This document shows positions 24,790 through 33,501 of a stretch of 56,986 bases of DNA, in pieces. The stretch spans positions 1-56,986 of the forward strand of contig JAPCJO010000007.1 in assembly GCA_027886905.1 (NCBI GenBank). Reading direction: 5' to 3'. The DNA comes from Nitrososphaerota archaeon. GTDB lineage: Archaea; Thermoproteota; Nitrososphaeria; Nitrososphaerales; Gagatemarchaeaceae. The notes beneath the pieces were generated by a model. The model had not been told where the DNA came from, made no database searches, and was given only the letters and a program-made list of their open reading frames with translations. The translations under genes were made by a program, and so were the position numbers. The stretch's first letter is position 1, and the number at the start of each line of letters is the position of its first letter.

Positions 24790-25679
24790 CTCAAGCCTCG
24801 AACCCCAAGCCCAGGCCTTGGGTCTTTCGTCGTCTCCCGGTGTTCCTCGGGCTACTTCTCGCGACCCTCTTCTCGTTCTGGCCGATTATGACGATGTTCT
24901 TCGAGGGCGCCGACATAGACCTTGGGCCGCTCTGGTCCGGGAAGGGCTTCTCCTTCGTCTCCGGCGTCCCTTACTACAGCGGCGGCTTCTTCCCCTCCTG
25001 GGCCAACTTCCGCGACGCCCTTCTCTGGGGGAACTTCCCGAAGCTGGTCCTCAACTCGACCACCATCGCGCTCCTGAGCATCGTGATCGCCCTGGCCGCG
25101 GGGATACCTGCAGGATACGCGCTCGCCAGGTCGAAGCTCAGGGGCATGGGAGCGATTGGCTTCCTGCTCCTCGCGCTCCGCACGGTCTCCCCGTTCGCGA
25201 TCGTCCTCCCGCTCTACTTGACGTACATCAGGGTCGGACTCTTCGACACCTACCTAGGGATGAGCCTCGCATATCTGGTGATAGACGTGCCGGTCGTCGT
25301 CTGGATGCTCAGCGGCTTCTTCAGGGAGGTTCCGGGCAGCATGTACGAGGCGGCCGAGTCCTCCGGCGCGTCCGAGGCGCAGATCTTCTGGAGGATCGCC
25401 CTCCCCTCCGTCGCCGTGGGGGTCGCTGCCACAATGATATTCGCATTCGTCCTGATCTGGAACGAGTTCCTGATGGCGAGCCTTCTCACGGGCGCGGCCA
25501 CCAAGACCGTCAGCCTGGGAGTGTGGTCGGGGGTCGGAGAGGCCTTCGGAGGGCTCCAATCTGCGGACTGGGACGCTATCAACGCCGCGGGGACGCTTGC
25601 GTTCGTCCCTGCTTTCGCCCTGATCCTAATCGTGAGGCAATACCTCGCGAAGGGGTTCAGCCTGGCCACCGCTGAGTGA
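24786..25679 (+). CDS. ABC sugar transporter permease (MalG type)
   Basis: A 297-residue permease partner of the upstream MalF-type protein. It starts at TTG 24786, whose second base begins the upstream TGA stop (TTGA overlap), giving translational coupling. The EAA motif EAAESSGASEAQIFWRIALP is well kept, with VLNSTTIALLSIVIALAAGI and VLPLYLTYIRVGLFDTY as further family marks. About 20 extra bases of the reading frame lie upstream in other phases, but the signal-like hydrophobic first helix (VFLGLLLATLFSFWPIMT) argues for this start. Confidence 0.88.
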   Translation: MTQASNPKPRPWVFRRLPVFLGLLLATLFSFWPIMTMFFEGADIDLGPLWSGKGFSFVSGVPYYSGGFFPSWANFRDALLWGNFPKLVLNSTTIALLSIVIALAAGIPAGYALARSKLRGMGAIGFLLLALRTVSPFAIVLPLYLTYIRVGLFDTYLGMSLAYLVIDVPVVVWMLSGFFREVPGSMYEAAESSGASEAQIFWRIALPSVAVGVAATMIFAFVLIWNEFLMASLLTGAATKTVSLGVWSGVGEAFGGLQSADWDAINAAGTLAFVPAFALILIVRQYLAKGFSLATAE

Positions 25680-25699
25680 TTTGCGCGACCGGGGCCGCC

Positions 25700-26227
25700 T
25701 TACGAAGCCGTGGCAGGCCGCGCCCTGTCGCCGGAGGGGCTAGACGGGCCGAGGAGGAACGCAGACACACAGGCCCCATAGTGCCCCTTCAGTTCGTCGG
25801 GCAGGAACGCGTAGCTCCTTACGACCTTTCGGCACCCCTTCGTGCCGCATTCGCACCTCATCGAGTAGCCTTCCCAGCCGACGTTAGTCGAGTAGTCGAA
25901 GGTCACCTCCTCCCCCGCCTCGATTCGGCGGAGCGCGACTATCCTCGTCCTCCCCATTATCACGCAGTTGGGCTCGCACGAGTGGTTCATGAACCACCCC
26001 GTCGACCCCTTCTCCGGCACCACATACTTGTCGTAGTCGACCTGGAAGCAATAGCGCCATAGCCTCTTCGGGATACCCTTGATCCACTTCTCCTCGCCGG
26101 CGTAGTCCCAGACGAGGTCCCCGAGCTCGATTCGCCTCGCGGCGAAGACCCCCCGCCCCTTCGCGCCCGCCGCGCCGACGCGCAGGGCAGACCCCTCGCC
26201 CTCCTCCTTGATGGTGCGCCGGGTCAA
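25700..26227 (-). CDS. SET-domain protein methyltransferase
   Basis: A 175-residue single SET domain with post-SET motif. Seen: GAKGRGVFAARRIELGD (SAM-binding N-terminal strand), FMNHSCEPNC (NHS motif with structural Cys), EEVTFDYSTN (catalytic Tyr), and the post-SET zinc cluster MRCECGTKGCRK. These are the key residues of lysine methyltransferases, including histone methylases in eukaryotes and a Methanosarcina SET protein that methylates a chromatin protein. A bacterial or archaeal non-histone substrate is equally possible. The TTG start 26227 is leaderless below a CTCTATAAAAGG box (about 26252-26263). It shares its promoter region with the divergent regulator at 26295. Confidence 0.88.
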   Translation of the reverse strand: MTRRTIKEEGEGSALRVGAAGAKGRGVFAARRIELGDLVWDYAGEEKWIKGIPKRLWRYCFQVDYDKYVVPEKGSTGWFMNHSCEPNCVIMGRTRIVALRRIEAGEEVTFDYSTNVGWEGYSMRCECGTKGCRKVVRSYAFLPDELKGHYGACVSAFLLGPSSPSGDRARPATAS

Positions 26228-26294
26228 GTCTACGACGCCCCCCCCGTCCAGCCTTTTATAGAGGGTTTCCAGTTAGAATTATCTGAACCGGAGA

Positions 26295-27068
26295 TTGAGC
26301 CATCAGCTTCTCACGGACGACACCGCGTCGCCGTCGAAGGGCTGGGTCAGGGACGGCGTCCTCTCGTACCTGGCCAGGCGCCCTGGGACTGCCACGGAGA
26401 TCGCCAGAGCGCTCGGGGTGTCCAAAGCGACCATCTCCTACCACACGAAGGCCTTGATCAGGAGGGACATGATAGAGATTGCCGACATCAAGAGCATCCG
26501 GGGCGGGGTCTACAGCAAGACCTACTCGCTGAAGGAGGGCTCGCTCGCACTCGCCAGGCGGAAGGAAGATCAGACCGGCTCCTTGACTAAGCTCGATGAG
26601 AGGTTCGAGAGGCTCCTGATGAGCATGCGCCTGGGACCGGGCCGAAAGCCCGCCGACGAGATGGAGATATTCCTGTATCACCTCTTCAGGCTGCTTGCGG
26701 AGTCCGACTCCCTCGACGAACGCATCTTCGAGGACTATGGCCGCCGAGTCGGAAACGGGCTCGTCTCTCCCTCGCTGAGGTTCTCCAGCTTGAGGAGCGG
26801 TTTGAAGGAGCTGGCGGAGTACCTCGCCGCCGAGGGGTTTGCCGAGGTCACCGCCTCCCTGAGGAAGGGGCAGGAGCCGAGGCTCGTTTGCTCGGGGTGT
26901 TTTGAAAACAAGGAGCACGGAAGCTTGGTCTGCTCGTTCACGAAGGGGATGCTCACGGGGGCCATCAGGGCGAGGGACGGCGGGACGCTGCGCCTAGAAA
27001 GGGCGAGGCAAGAGGCGGGGACGCCCGGCTGCGCCTTCGCAGTGAAGAGGAGGAGCTTCAAGTCCTGA
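26295..27068 (+). CDS. ArsR-like winged-helix regulator with C-terminal V4R-like domain
   Basis: A 257-residue regulator. Residues about 15-75 form a winged helix (GTATEIARALGVSKATISYH, KALIRRDMIEIADI). After a helical linker, the C-terminal ~110 residues have the pattern CSFTKGMLTGAIRA-then-GCAFAVKR, similar to V4R/4-vinyl-reductase-like small-molecule or zinc-binding domains found in archaeal regulators. Cys residues (VCSGC, VCSFT, GCAF) could bind metal. It precedes the PqqC-family gene in the same direction with the two frames touching, so it may control it. The start is TTG 26295. Confidence 0.75.
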   Translation: MSHQLLTDDTASPSKGWVRDGVLSYLARRPGTATEIARALGVSKATISYHTKALIRRDMIEIADIKSIRGGVYSKTYSLKEGSLALARRKEDQTGSLTKLDERFERLLMSMRLGPGRKPADEMEIFLYHLFRLLAESDSLDERIFEDYGRRVGNGLVSPSLRFSSLRSGLKELAEYLAAEGFAEVTASLRKGQEPRLVCSGCFENKEHGSLVCSFTKGMLTGAIRARDGGTLRLERARQEAGTPGCAFAVKRRSFKS

Positions 27069-27169
27069 GCAAGAGAGCGAAAAGGTCGAGAAGGGGACCG
27101 CCTTCTGGGGAAGCCAGGGGCGGCGGAAGCTCGCCTGGGCAAGCCGACAGGGGGGCGAACGCGCGACCT

Positions 27170-27880
27170 CTGACGAGGGACGAGTTCCTAGATCTCCTTG
27201 GAGACAAGCTCAGGGAGAAGGACCAGGACAAGCACCCGCTGATGCTCATGCTCTATCAGGGAAAGCTCACCCCGAAGCAGGTCAGGGCGTGGGTCATCAA
27301 CAGGTTCTACCTGCAGAAGAATATACCGATCAAGGACGCCGCAATCCTCTCCAATTGTCCCGAGACTGACGTGAGGCGGCTCTGGATCGGGAGGATCATG
27401 AGGCGGGAGGGCCTGGGTGGGAGCATCGGGGACGTGGAGGGTTGGGTCGGCTTCGCAGAGTCGGCGGGCGTGGCGAGGGACGACATCCTGCGGGCGAAGT
27501 GCCTCCCCGGGGTGAGGTTCGCGGTGGACGGATACGTCAACTTCGCGAGGAGGGCCGACTGGACCGAGGGCGTCGCCGCCTCCCTCATCGAGTACTTCGC
27601 GAAGGGAGAGCTGATCAAGAGGATAGAGGCCTTCAAGCGACACTACCCCTGGATAGAGCCAGAGGGCTACAAGTTCTTCATGTCGAGGCTCGGGCAGCTC
27701 GACGAAGCCAACGAGACGACCCTTCGCATAGTGCTCCGATACTGCCAGACGAGGGAGATGCAGCTGCGCGCGATCGACGCCGCCGAATCGATGGCGGACA
27801 TCTACTGGAGCCTCCACGACGCGATATTCGTCGCATACGTAATCCAGAACAGGCCGCTCGCCGACTCGCTCTCTGGCTAG
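27170..27880 (+). CDS. PqqC-family protein (pyrroloquinoline-quinone synthase homologue)
   Basis: About 236 residues if read from the CTG at 27170, or 271 from the CTG at 27065 that overlaps the upstream stop (CTGA). No ATG, GTG or TTG exists upstream of 27242, but homology clearly begins earlier: LTRDEFLDLLGDKLREK. The match to PqqC is strong: VRAWVINRFYLQKNIPIKD, AAILSNCPETDVRRLW, LPGVRFAVDGYVNFARR, HYPWIEPEGYKFF. PqqC performs the last oxidation and ring closure in PQQ synthesis. By eye, the active-site His of the N-terminal YHxxHP and the His of the DHDG loop are replaced (Gln and Arg), while the HYPW His is kept. Activity may differ. Confidence 0.75.
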   Translation: MTRDEFLDLLGDKLREKDQDKHPLMLMLYQGKLTPKQVRAWVINRFYLQKNIPIKDAAILSNCPETDVRRLWIGRIMRREGLGGSIGDVEGWVGFAESAGVARDDILRAKCLPGVRFAVDGYVNFARRADWTEGVAASLIEYFAKGELIKRIEAFKRHYPWIEPEGYKFFMSRLGQLDEANETTLRIVLRYCQTREMQLRAIDAAESMADIYWSLHDAIFVAYVIQNRPLADSLSG

Positions 27881-29799
27881 GCGCGCCTGGCGGCATTCCT
27901 CAGCGACCTGTTCTCGACCAGGAGGACCACCACGACGGCGGCAAGGAGCCCGACCGCCGCCGCTGGGACGTAGGTCTCCCAGGAGGGCGGGAGCGACGAG
28001 GATGGGAGCAGCGTGTACGCCATGAGGTCGCCTGGGACCCCGCCGCCGAACGCGCCGTACGACGCGGCGCTGGTCAGCTGATAGAGGAAAACCCGCCCGT
28101 CGATCCCTGACCCCAGCGTCGGGCTCTCGTAGAGCGACGGCCCGACGTAGAGGTCGTCGACCTGCTTCCCAGTCTTCGCGTCCAGGATGTGGATGCTCCC
28201 GTCCAACGTCCCGGCGAAGATGAGCCCGTTGCTCGCCGTGAGCCAACCTCGAAATGGGATCGTCGCGAGAGAGTAGCTCCACGCCACCGTGCCGTTCGAG
28301 GCGTGGACGGCGTAGATCGTCGTGTTGGCCTGGAGATAGTCCGGCGTGAGGTCTGTCACGCCCCAGACCTGCCCGCCCTCGACGTTCACGGGAGCCACCT
28401 GCCCGAAGGTGCAGAAGTTCATGGTCGCGACGTATATCGTCGAGTAGGCGAAGGCGATGTCCGACTCGATGGCCCCGTTCTCCCCCGGGCACTGCTCGAA
28501 TTGCTGCGCGGAAGGGTAGTTAATCCACGGGAGGCTGCCAGAGTAGTTGTCCGTCACGACGTAGTTCGCGTTCCCCGTGAGGTGCCTCGTCACGGTTGGC
28601 GGATTGAAGTACCAGATGAGATTCCCGGTGAGGGCGTTGAGCGCGTAGAGGTATCCGTTCTTGCACGCCTTGAAGACCGCCTCCTGCGTCCTCCCGCCCT
28701 GAGTGACGTTGCCCAAGACCGTGCTCCACCCGCAGTCAAAGTCGAAGAGGTCGTGGGGCGTGGTCTGGTAGAACCAGATCATGTGGCCGTTCGTCGCGTT
28801 CAGCGCTATGACCGAATCCGCGTAGAGGTCGGGTCCGGGCCTGTAGGTCCCGTTCCAGCCGGGGGACGGCTGGGACGTGGAGACGTAGACTATCCCGTGC
28901 CTGGCGTCCACCACCGGGTCGCCGAAGCTCGGCCCGGCCCCCGCGAGCGGCCCGGCCGCCCCTGGGCCATTAAGGCTCATGGTCCCCCAGTCGCCGGTCA
29001 CGGGGGCGACGTTCCCATGGCAAGGGGGCGGGCAAGACTGCGCGTCCCAGCTCGCGTTTCCGCCAGCCGCCGGCGCCACGTACCACCTCCACAGGAGGTC
29101 CCCGCTCGCGATGTCGTACGCGGCCACGAAGCCCCGCCCCACGTCGGTTCCGACGGAGACCGAGCTCGTCCATATCATCGTGTCCCCGTAGAAGACCGGA
29201 GGGACCTGCGTCGCGGCGTAGAAGCCGGCATTCCCCGGGACGTCCTTGCAGATGTCGGAGATCTTCATGACAAGGTCGCCCGTGGCCGCGTTGAGCGCGT
29301 CCACCGAGCAGTCGGGCATGCTCACCCAGACGTCTCCCCGGTAGTAGTTGATCCCGTGCACGTGACCAGTGAGCGGCCCGAGGGGCAGGCCGGTGGTGTT
29401 TAGGGTAGGCACGTAGGACCAGAGCTCAGCGCCCGTCTCGCCGTTTATGGCGTAGACGGTGAGGTAGTTGGTCACGACATACACCGTGCCGTTCACCACG
29501 AGGGGCGGAGAGATCGACCCCTGCCCGGTTACGTTAAGGCCCGGGACGTTCGGCGCCGCGGGGAACGGGAAGCTCCAACCCAGCTGGAGGTCCTGGGCGT
29601 TGGACGCGCTGATCTGGTCCTGGGCAACATAGTTGGTGTGGTTCGCGTCCGAGTTCATCGTGGTCCAGTCGACAGCCGACGCGGCAGAGGGGTCGGACTT
29701 CGACTCTGCAGGGGTCGGTGGGACGGTAAGCGAGATGAAGAGCAGCAAGAGCAGCGCCGCCACGATCGGACCCCGCCCTCTTGCCGCGTTCACAGTCAT
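27877..29799 (-). CDS. PQQ-type beta-propeller dehydrogenase 2, secreted and membrane-anchored
   Basis: About 640 residues from ATG 29799, chosen because a CCTTAAAGT box (29830-29838) puts transcript start near 29806; a longer in-frame start at 29868 lies upstream of that. It has a signal peptide, propeller repeats (VYVVTNYLTVYAINGETGAE, GRGFVAAYDIASGDLLWRW), the RPGPDLYADSVIALNATNG segment, and TPHDLFDFDCGW, where D353 and D355 match the catalytic Asp plus the extra lanthanide Asp of XoxF. A C-terminal helix (VPAAAVGLLAAVVVVLLV) anchors it outside. It overlaps the PqqC-family gene by four bases tail-to-tail. Predicted to oxidise alcohols or similar at the cell surface. Confidence 0.87.
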   Translation of the reverse strand: MTVNAARGRGPIVAALLLLLFISLTVPPTPAESKSDPSAASAVDWTTMNSDANHTNYVAQDQISASNAQDLQLGWSFPFPAAPNVPGLNVTGQGSISPPLVVNGTVYVVTNYLTVYAINGETGAELWSYVPTLNTTGLPLGPLTGHVHGINYYRGDVWVSMPDCSVDALNAATGDLVMKISDICKDVPGNAGFYAATQVPPVFYGDTMIWTSSVSVGTDVGRGFVAAYDIASGDLLWRWYVAPAAGGNASWDAQSCPPPCHGNVAPVTGDWGTMSLNGPGAAGPLAGAGPSFGDPVVDARHGIVYVSTSQPSPGWNGTYRPGPDLYADSVIALNATNGHMIWFYQTTPHDLFDFDCGWSTVLGNVTQGGRTQEAVFKACKNGYLYALNALTGNLIWYFNPPTVTRHLTGNANYVVTDNYSGSLPWINYPSAQQFEQCPGENGAIESDIAFAYSTIYVATMNFCTFGQVAPVNVEGGQVWGVTDLTPDYLQANTTIYAVHASNGTVAWSYSLATIPFRGWLTASNGLIFAGTLDGSIHILDAKTGKQVDDLYVGPSLYESPTLGSGIDGRVFLYQLTSAASYGAFGGGVPGDLMAYTLLPSSSLPPSWETYVPAAAVGLLAAVVVVLLVENRSLRNAARRA

Positions 29800-29929
29800 T
29801 CCTCGCCCGAGGACGTCGCGCGTGCGCACTTTAAGGTTGGAGAGGGGCGGCCTCCCTTGAGACGACAAGCGGTCCGGGTCGAGTCGCGCTCGGAACGGTC
29901 ATAAAGGGCGTTATATTGCGCCAAGTGAC

Positions 29930-31432
29930 GTGGAAGCGCTCGCGAAGCGGCGCAAGTGGTTCTCTCTCGCGGCCGTGAACATCGGCAACTTCGTCCCGCC
30001 GCTCGACACGGGGATAATGTCGCTGATACTCCCCACGATCTCCATCAACCTCAAGGCACCGATCTCGCTGGTGCTCTGGGTCCCCCTCGAGTCCCTCATA
30101 ATCACCGCGGCCTTCATGCCAATTTTCGGGAGGTTCTCAGACGCGCACGGGAGGAAGCGCTACTTCATCCTCGGCCTCGCCCTCTTCTCGATTGGCGCTT
30201 ATCTCTCTGGGAACTCGCTGACGATCTATGACCTGCTGATCTACAGGTTCGTCCAGTCGTTGGGCGGGGCGTTCATCCTCTCCAACGGCAGGGCCCTCAT
30301 CGTCGACGCCTTCGAGCCCAATCAAAGGGGTTTCGCGCTCGGAACTCACATCTCGACAATCTACATCGGGATGACAGTCGGCGTCGCGCTCACAGGGACG
30401 ATAGTCGACGTGACCCAGACACTTGGATGGAGGTACGTCTTCTACGCGGGCTCGGCGATTGCCGCGCTGGCCATCCCGATATCCATCGTCGCGCTCAAGG
30501 AGAGCCCCCGGAACCTCAAGATGAAGACGGACTGGCTGGGTGCCCTCTTCTTCGCGGGGGGGCTTGGGGCCGCACTGGTGGGGCTGACTTCTTACTCGTC
30601 TAACGGAACGACGCCCATTAGCATCTACATACAGAGCATCTACATCCCGTTTCTGCACTATTTCCTCTATCCCAACGTGGCGATAACGATACCCCTAGAC
30701 TACATCGCCATAGTAGGGGTCGTGTCCACCGTCCTCTTCGTGGCGAGGGAGATGACCACGCCTCAGCCCGTCATCAACTTTCACACCTTCAGGACCAACT
30801 CTATGTTCGCGTCGACGAACTTCTCCGCCCTCTTCGTCTACATGGCTCACTATGGCACCTTGATACTGCTGTCGTTCTACCTCGAGCTCATTCAGCAGGT
30901 CAGTCCGCTCACCGCGGGGCTCCTCCTGACAGTCGAGCCGCTCTCCGTCACGATCTTCGCGCTCTTCGGAGGGTGGATCGCAAGCAGGACGTCCAGCCGG
31001 GACCCCTCGATGGCGGGCTTGGTGATCGTGACCGCCTCGCTCCTCCTCTTCAGCACCCTGACTGAAACGACGTCGACCACGACAATCGCCTTCCTCCTGG
31101 CCATGCTCGGCGCCGGCGTTGGGATATTCGCCCCCACCAACACGAACGCCAACCTCGCGTCGGTCCCTCCCGGCGACCGCGCCTCCGCCAACGGGATCCT
31201 GGGGATGATGAGGTCGACCGGGCAGAGCGTGAGCCTCGCGATAGGGAGCATCCTCCTTGGGCTCCTGCTATTCGGGAAGAACCTCGCGAAGAACGGCGGG
31301 ACTTTCACTCCTGAAAAGTACGTCGCTGCGATTCACCTGTACTTCCTCTTCGGCGCCGCCCTCGCGGCCCTCGCTGTGTACTTCGCCTACAGGGGCCGCG
31401 AGCCTACGGGCCCGTCCCGCGAGCTTGTGTAG
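29930..31432 (+). CDS. MFS transporter, DHA2-like, 14-helix type
   Basis: A 500-residue major facilitator transporter with about 14 hydrophobic segments, the drug:H+ antiporter-2 layout. The conserved loop after helix 2 reads GRFSDAHGRKRYF (motif A), and GVGIFAPTNTNANLA plus GDRASANGILGMMRSTGQSV resemble the EmrB/QacA central motifs. Substrate unknown; export of organics or acids is typical. The start is GTG 29930, about 29 bases below a CATAAAGGG box (29900), so leaderless. It overlaps convergently with PQQ dehydrogenase 3 by 29 bases, placing an efflux pump inside the quinoprotein region. Confidence 0.92.
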   Translation: MEALAKRRKWFSLAAVNIGNFVPPLDTGIMSLILPTISINLKAPISLVLWVPLESLIITAAFMPIFGRFSDAHGRKRYFILGLALFSIGAYLSGNSLTIYDLLIYRFVQSLGGAFILSNGRALIVDAFEPNQRGFALGTHISTIYIGMTVGVALTGTIVDVTQTLGWRYVFYAGSAIAALAIPISIVALKESPRNLKMKTDWLGALFFAGGLGAALVGLTSYSSNGTTPISIYIQSIYIPFLHYFLYPNVAITIPLDYIAIVGVVSTVLFVAREMTTPQPVINFHTFRTNSMFASTNFSALFVYMAHYGTLILLSFYLELIQQVSPLTAGLLLTVEPLSVTIFALFGGWIASRTSSRDPSMAGLVIVTASLLLFSTLTETTSTTTIAFLLAMLGAGVGIFAPTNTNANLASVPPGDRASANGILGMMRSTGQSVSLAIGSILLGLLLFGKNLAKNGGTFTPEKYVAAIHLYFLFGAALAALAVYFAYRGREPTGPSRELV

Positions 31433-33407
31433 GGGTCCGTCTCTTCAGCAGCACGTACATGGCAAGCACGACCACCACGACTCCTAGGACGATGATTATC
31501 GGTTGCTCGAGTCCTGCAATCGGTTGCCCCGTCGATGAGCTAGTGCTCGTGCTCGATGTGGAACCTGTGCCGGTCGTTGACAAGCCTCCAGGAAGCGAGT
31601 AGGCGACCAGTATTCCGGGGGTCGCGCCGCCCAGTTCACCGCCTCCCGCGGGCGCGAAGACCTCCATGTTCCCGTTGCTATCCTCTCCGATGGACACTCC
31701 TGAAGCCCCAGTGCCTCCTAAGTTCTTGGTCTTGAGGAGGGTTCCCGTCTGCTGGTTGAACTCATAAAGTATCCCCGCCCTGTCGACGACATACAACACC
31801 CCTCCGCTCACCACCGCCGAGGACCCCTGATACCTGTTCGGCAGATTGGAGTGCCAGACCGTCTGTCCTGTCGAGAGGTCTATCGAGTAGACGGTCGCGT
31901 TCTGAGAAGCGGAAGGGTCGCCGGTGTAGAGATACCCGCTTATCGTCACGCCCTTGTAGTAATACGGCGCCGGTGACATTTCGCCACACGCGTTCTGAGT
32001 CACCGCGTAGAGCATGTTCCCGGATATTGCGGGAGCCATCTCGATTCCCCCGTCCGTGCCGGGGCATATTTCCTGGTTGTTGCCAAAGAGCGACTGGGAT
32101 GCAGTGAGGTTTGCCGCCGGGGTCGAGTTGCTTGTGAGACCATCGTTCCAGTTGTTGATTCCGGGCGGGCCTACTACAATCGGCTTGTAGACCGGCTTTC
32201 CTGTGGCCGAGTTGAGGACGTAGATCTCGTTGTTCTTTGACGCCTGGGTGACCACCTGGACTGCCGTGCCGTTGATCGTCACCGTCGAGAGGCCCACGCT
32301 CCAACCCCCTTCGTGCTCCGTGATGTCGTGGGAAGTCATCTGGTAATACCACAACATCTTCCCATCGGTCGTGTTCAGCGCCACGATACAATCGGTGTAG
32401 AGGTTCGGGCCCGGCCTCAGGGACGCGTCATAAGGGTCAGATGGGTGACCGGTCGAGAAGTAGATCACCCCCGTCTTGTTGTCGACCGCTATCAACCCCC
32501 AGGCGGCTCCCCCTCCGGCCAGGTTCTGTTCTTGAGCTGTCGTCCCCCAATCGCCGGGGTAAGGCGTGATGTTCCCGGAGGGCTGTCCGTAGTTCACTGT
32601 CGTCCCGTTGGCGAGGGTCACCATGTCTTGCGAGTCCCAGTTCGTGTCTATGGGTCCGCTCGAGGGAGGAGTGGAGTACCAAATCCACGACATGTTCTTG
32701 GTGTTGATGTTGTAGGCCGCCACAAACCCCCTCCCGCCGTAGTCTGTCGTGGAGGCGCGGACTATCAGGTTGTCACCGATAAGGATCGGCGCCTTCTCCC
32801 CGTAGTATGTTCCCGTGTTGCCGAGGATGTTGGCGGCGACGGGAGGGATCGTCCAAAGCACCGTCCCGTCTAGTGCATTGAGGGCGTAGACGGTGGTGTC
32901 CGAAGCCATAACGAAGATTGTCGCGTTGTTGTACTGCGTGGAACCGTACTCGGAGATGCCGCTTATCACATAAGCCCCTGCCCACCACTTCTCCCCGATG
33001 AACTTGGTCATGTTCACCTGAAATGGGCTGGACCAGGCCAGATTGCCAGTCGCAGCATTCAGTGCAACGACGCTGTTGTAAGGCGTGGCGATGTAGACGA
33101 TGCCGTTGCTGACCAGCGGCTGGGCCTCTATCCCGAGGGCGGGCGGGGCACCTGGGATGCTGAAGGGGTTGACAGGAATCTGGTAGATCCAGTTGACCCC
33201 GAGGTCCTGGACGTTGTTTATGTTTATCACATTCTGGGGGTCGTTGTTCGTGTTCTGGTAGTCGAAAGACGAGGCAGGCCAGTTTGCGTTCGTTGCCGGG
33301 GTGGTCGCCTGTGCGCGGACCGTCGCGTTAGAAAAGCCGCCGAACCCGAGCAGGAACATGACGGCGATAAGTGTAAGCCTTGCTAAATTTCCTCTAAAAG
33401 ACCCCAT
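31404..33407 (-). CDS. PQQ-type beta-propeller dehydrogenase 3, secreted and membrane-anchored
   Basis: A 667-residue quinoprotein. It has a signal peptide (LTLIAVMFLLGFGGFSNATV), propeller blades such as GIVYIATPYNSVVALNAATG and GGRGFVAAYNINTKN, the RPGPNLYTDCIVALNTTDG segment, a Ser/Thr linker (STGTGSTSSTSTSSSTG) and a C-terminal anchor helix ending KRRTPTQARG. In this copy the Asp-x-Asp is replaced: TSHDITEHEGGW gives E364 and E366 at the positions of the catalytic Asp and extra lanthanide Asp, so its metal use or activity may differ. The GTGN Asn is His (YFSTGHPSD). A CTTATAAAGTC box (33429-33438) makes the ATG at 33407 leaderless. Confidence 0.85.
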   Translation of the reverse strand: MGSFRGNLARLTLIAVMFLLGFGGFSNATVRAQATTPATNANWPASSFDYQNTNNDPQNVININNVQDLGVNWIYQIPVNPFSIPGAPPALGIEAQPLVSNGIVYIATPYNSVVALNAATGNLAWSSPFQVNMTKFIGEKWWAGAYVISGISEYGSTQYNNATIFVMASDTTVYALNALDGTVLWTIPPVAANILGNTGTYYGEKAPILIGDNLIVRASTTDYGGRGFVAAYNINTKNMSWIWYSTPPSSGPIDTNWDSQDMVTLANGTTVNYGQPSGNITPYPGDWGTTAQEQNLAGGGAAWGLIAVDNKTGVIYFSTGHPSDPYDASLRPGPNLYTDCIVALNTTDGKMLWYYQMTSHDITEHEGGWSVGLSTVTINGTAVQVVTQASKNNEIYVLNSATGKPVYKPIVVGPPGINNWNDGLTSNSTPAANLTASQSLFGNNQEICPGTDGGIEMAPAISGNMLYAVTQNACGEMSPAPYYYKGVTISGYLYTGDPSASQNATVYSIDLSTGQTVWHSNLPNRYQGSSAVVSGGVLYVVDRAGILYEFNQQTGTLLKTKNLGGTGASGVSIGEDSNGNMEVFAPAGGGELGGATPGILVAYSLPGGLSTTGTGSTSSTSTSSSTGQPIAGLEQPIIIVLGVVVVVLAMYVLLKRRTPTQARGTGP

Positions 33408-33501
33408 CAGGAACGAGTCGATAGTTGTCGACTTTATAAGAGATTCTCATATTCGTCTGAAAAGTCTGACTCTATCAAGCTCAATAAGAAACCGCCCGCC
33501 G

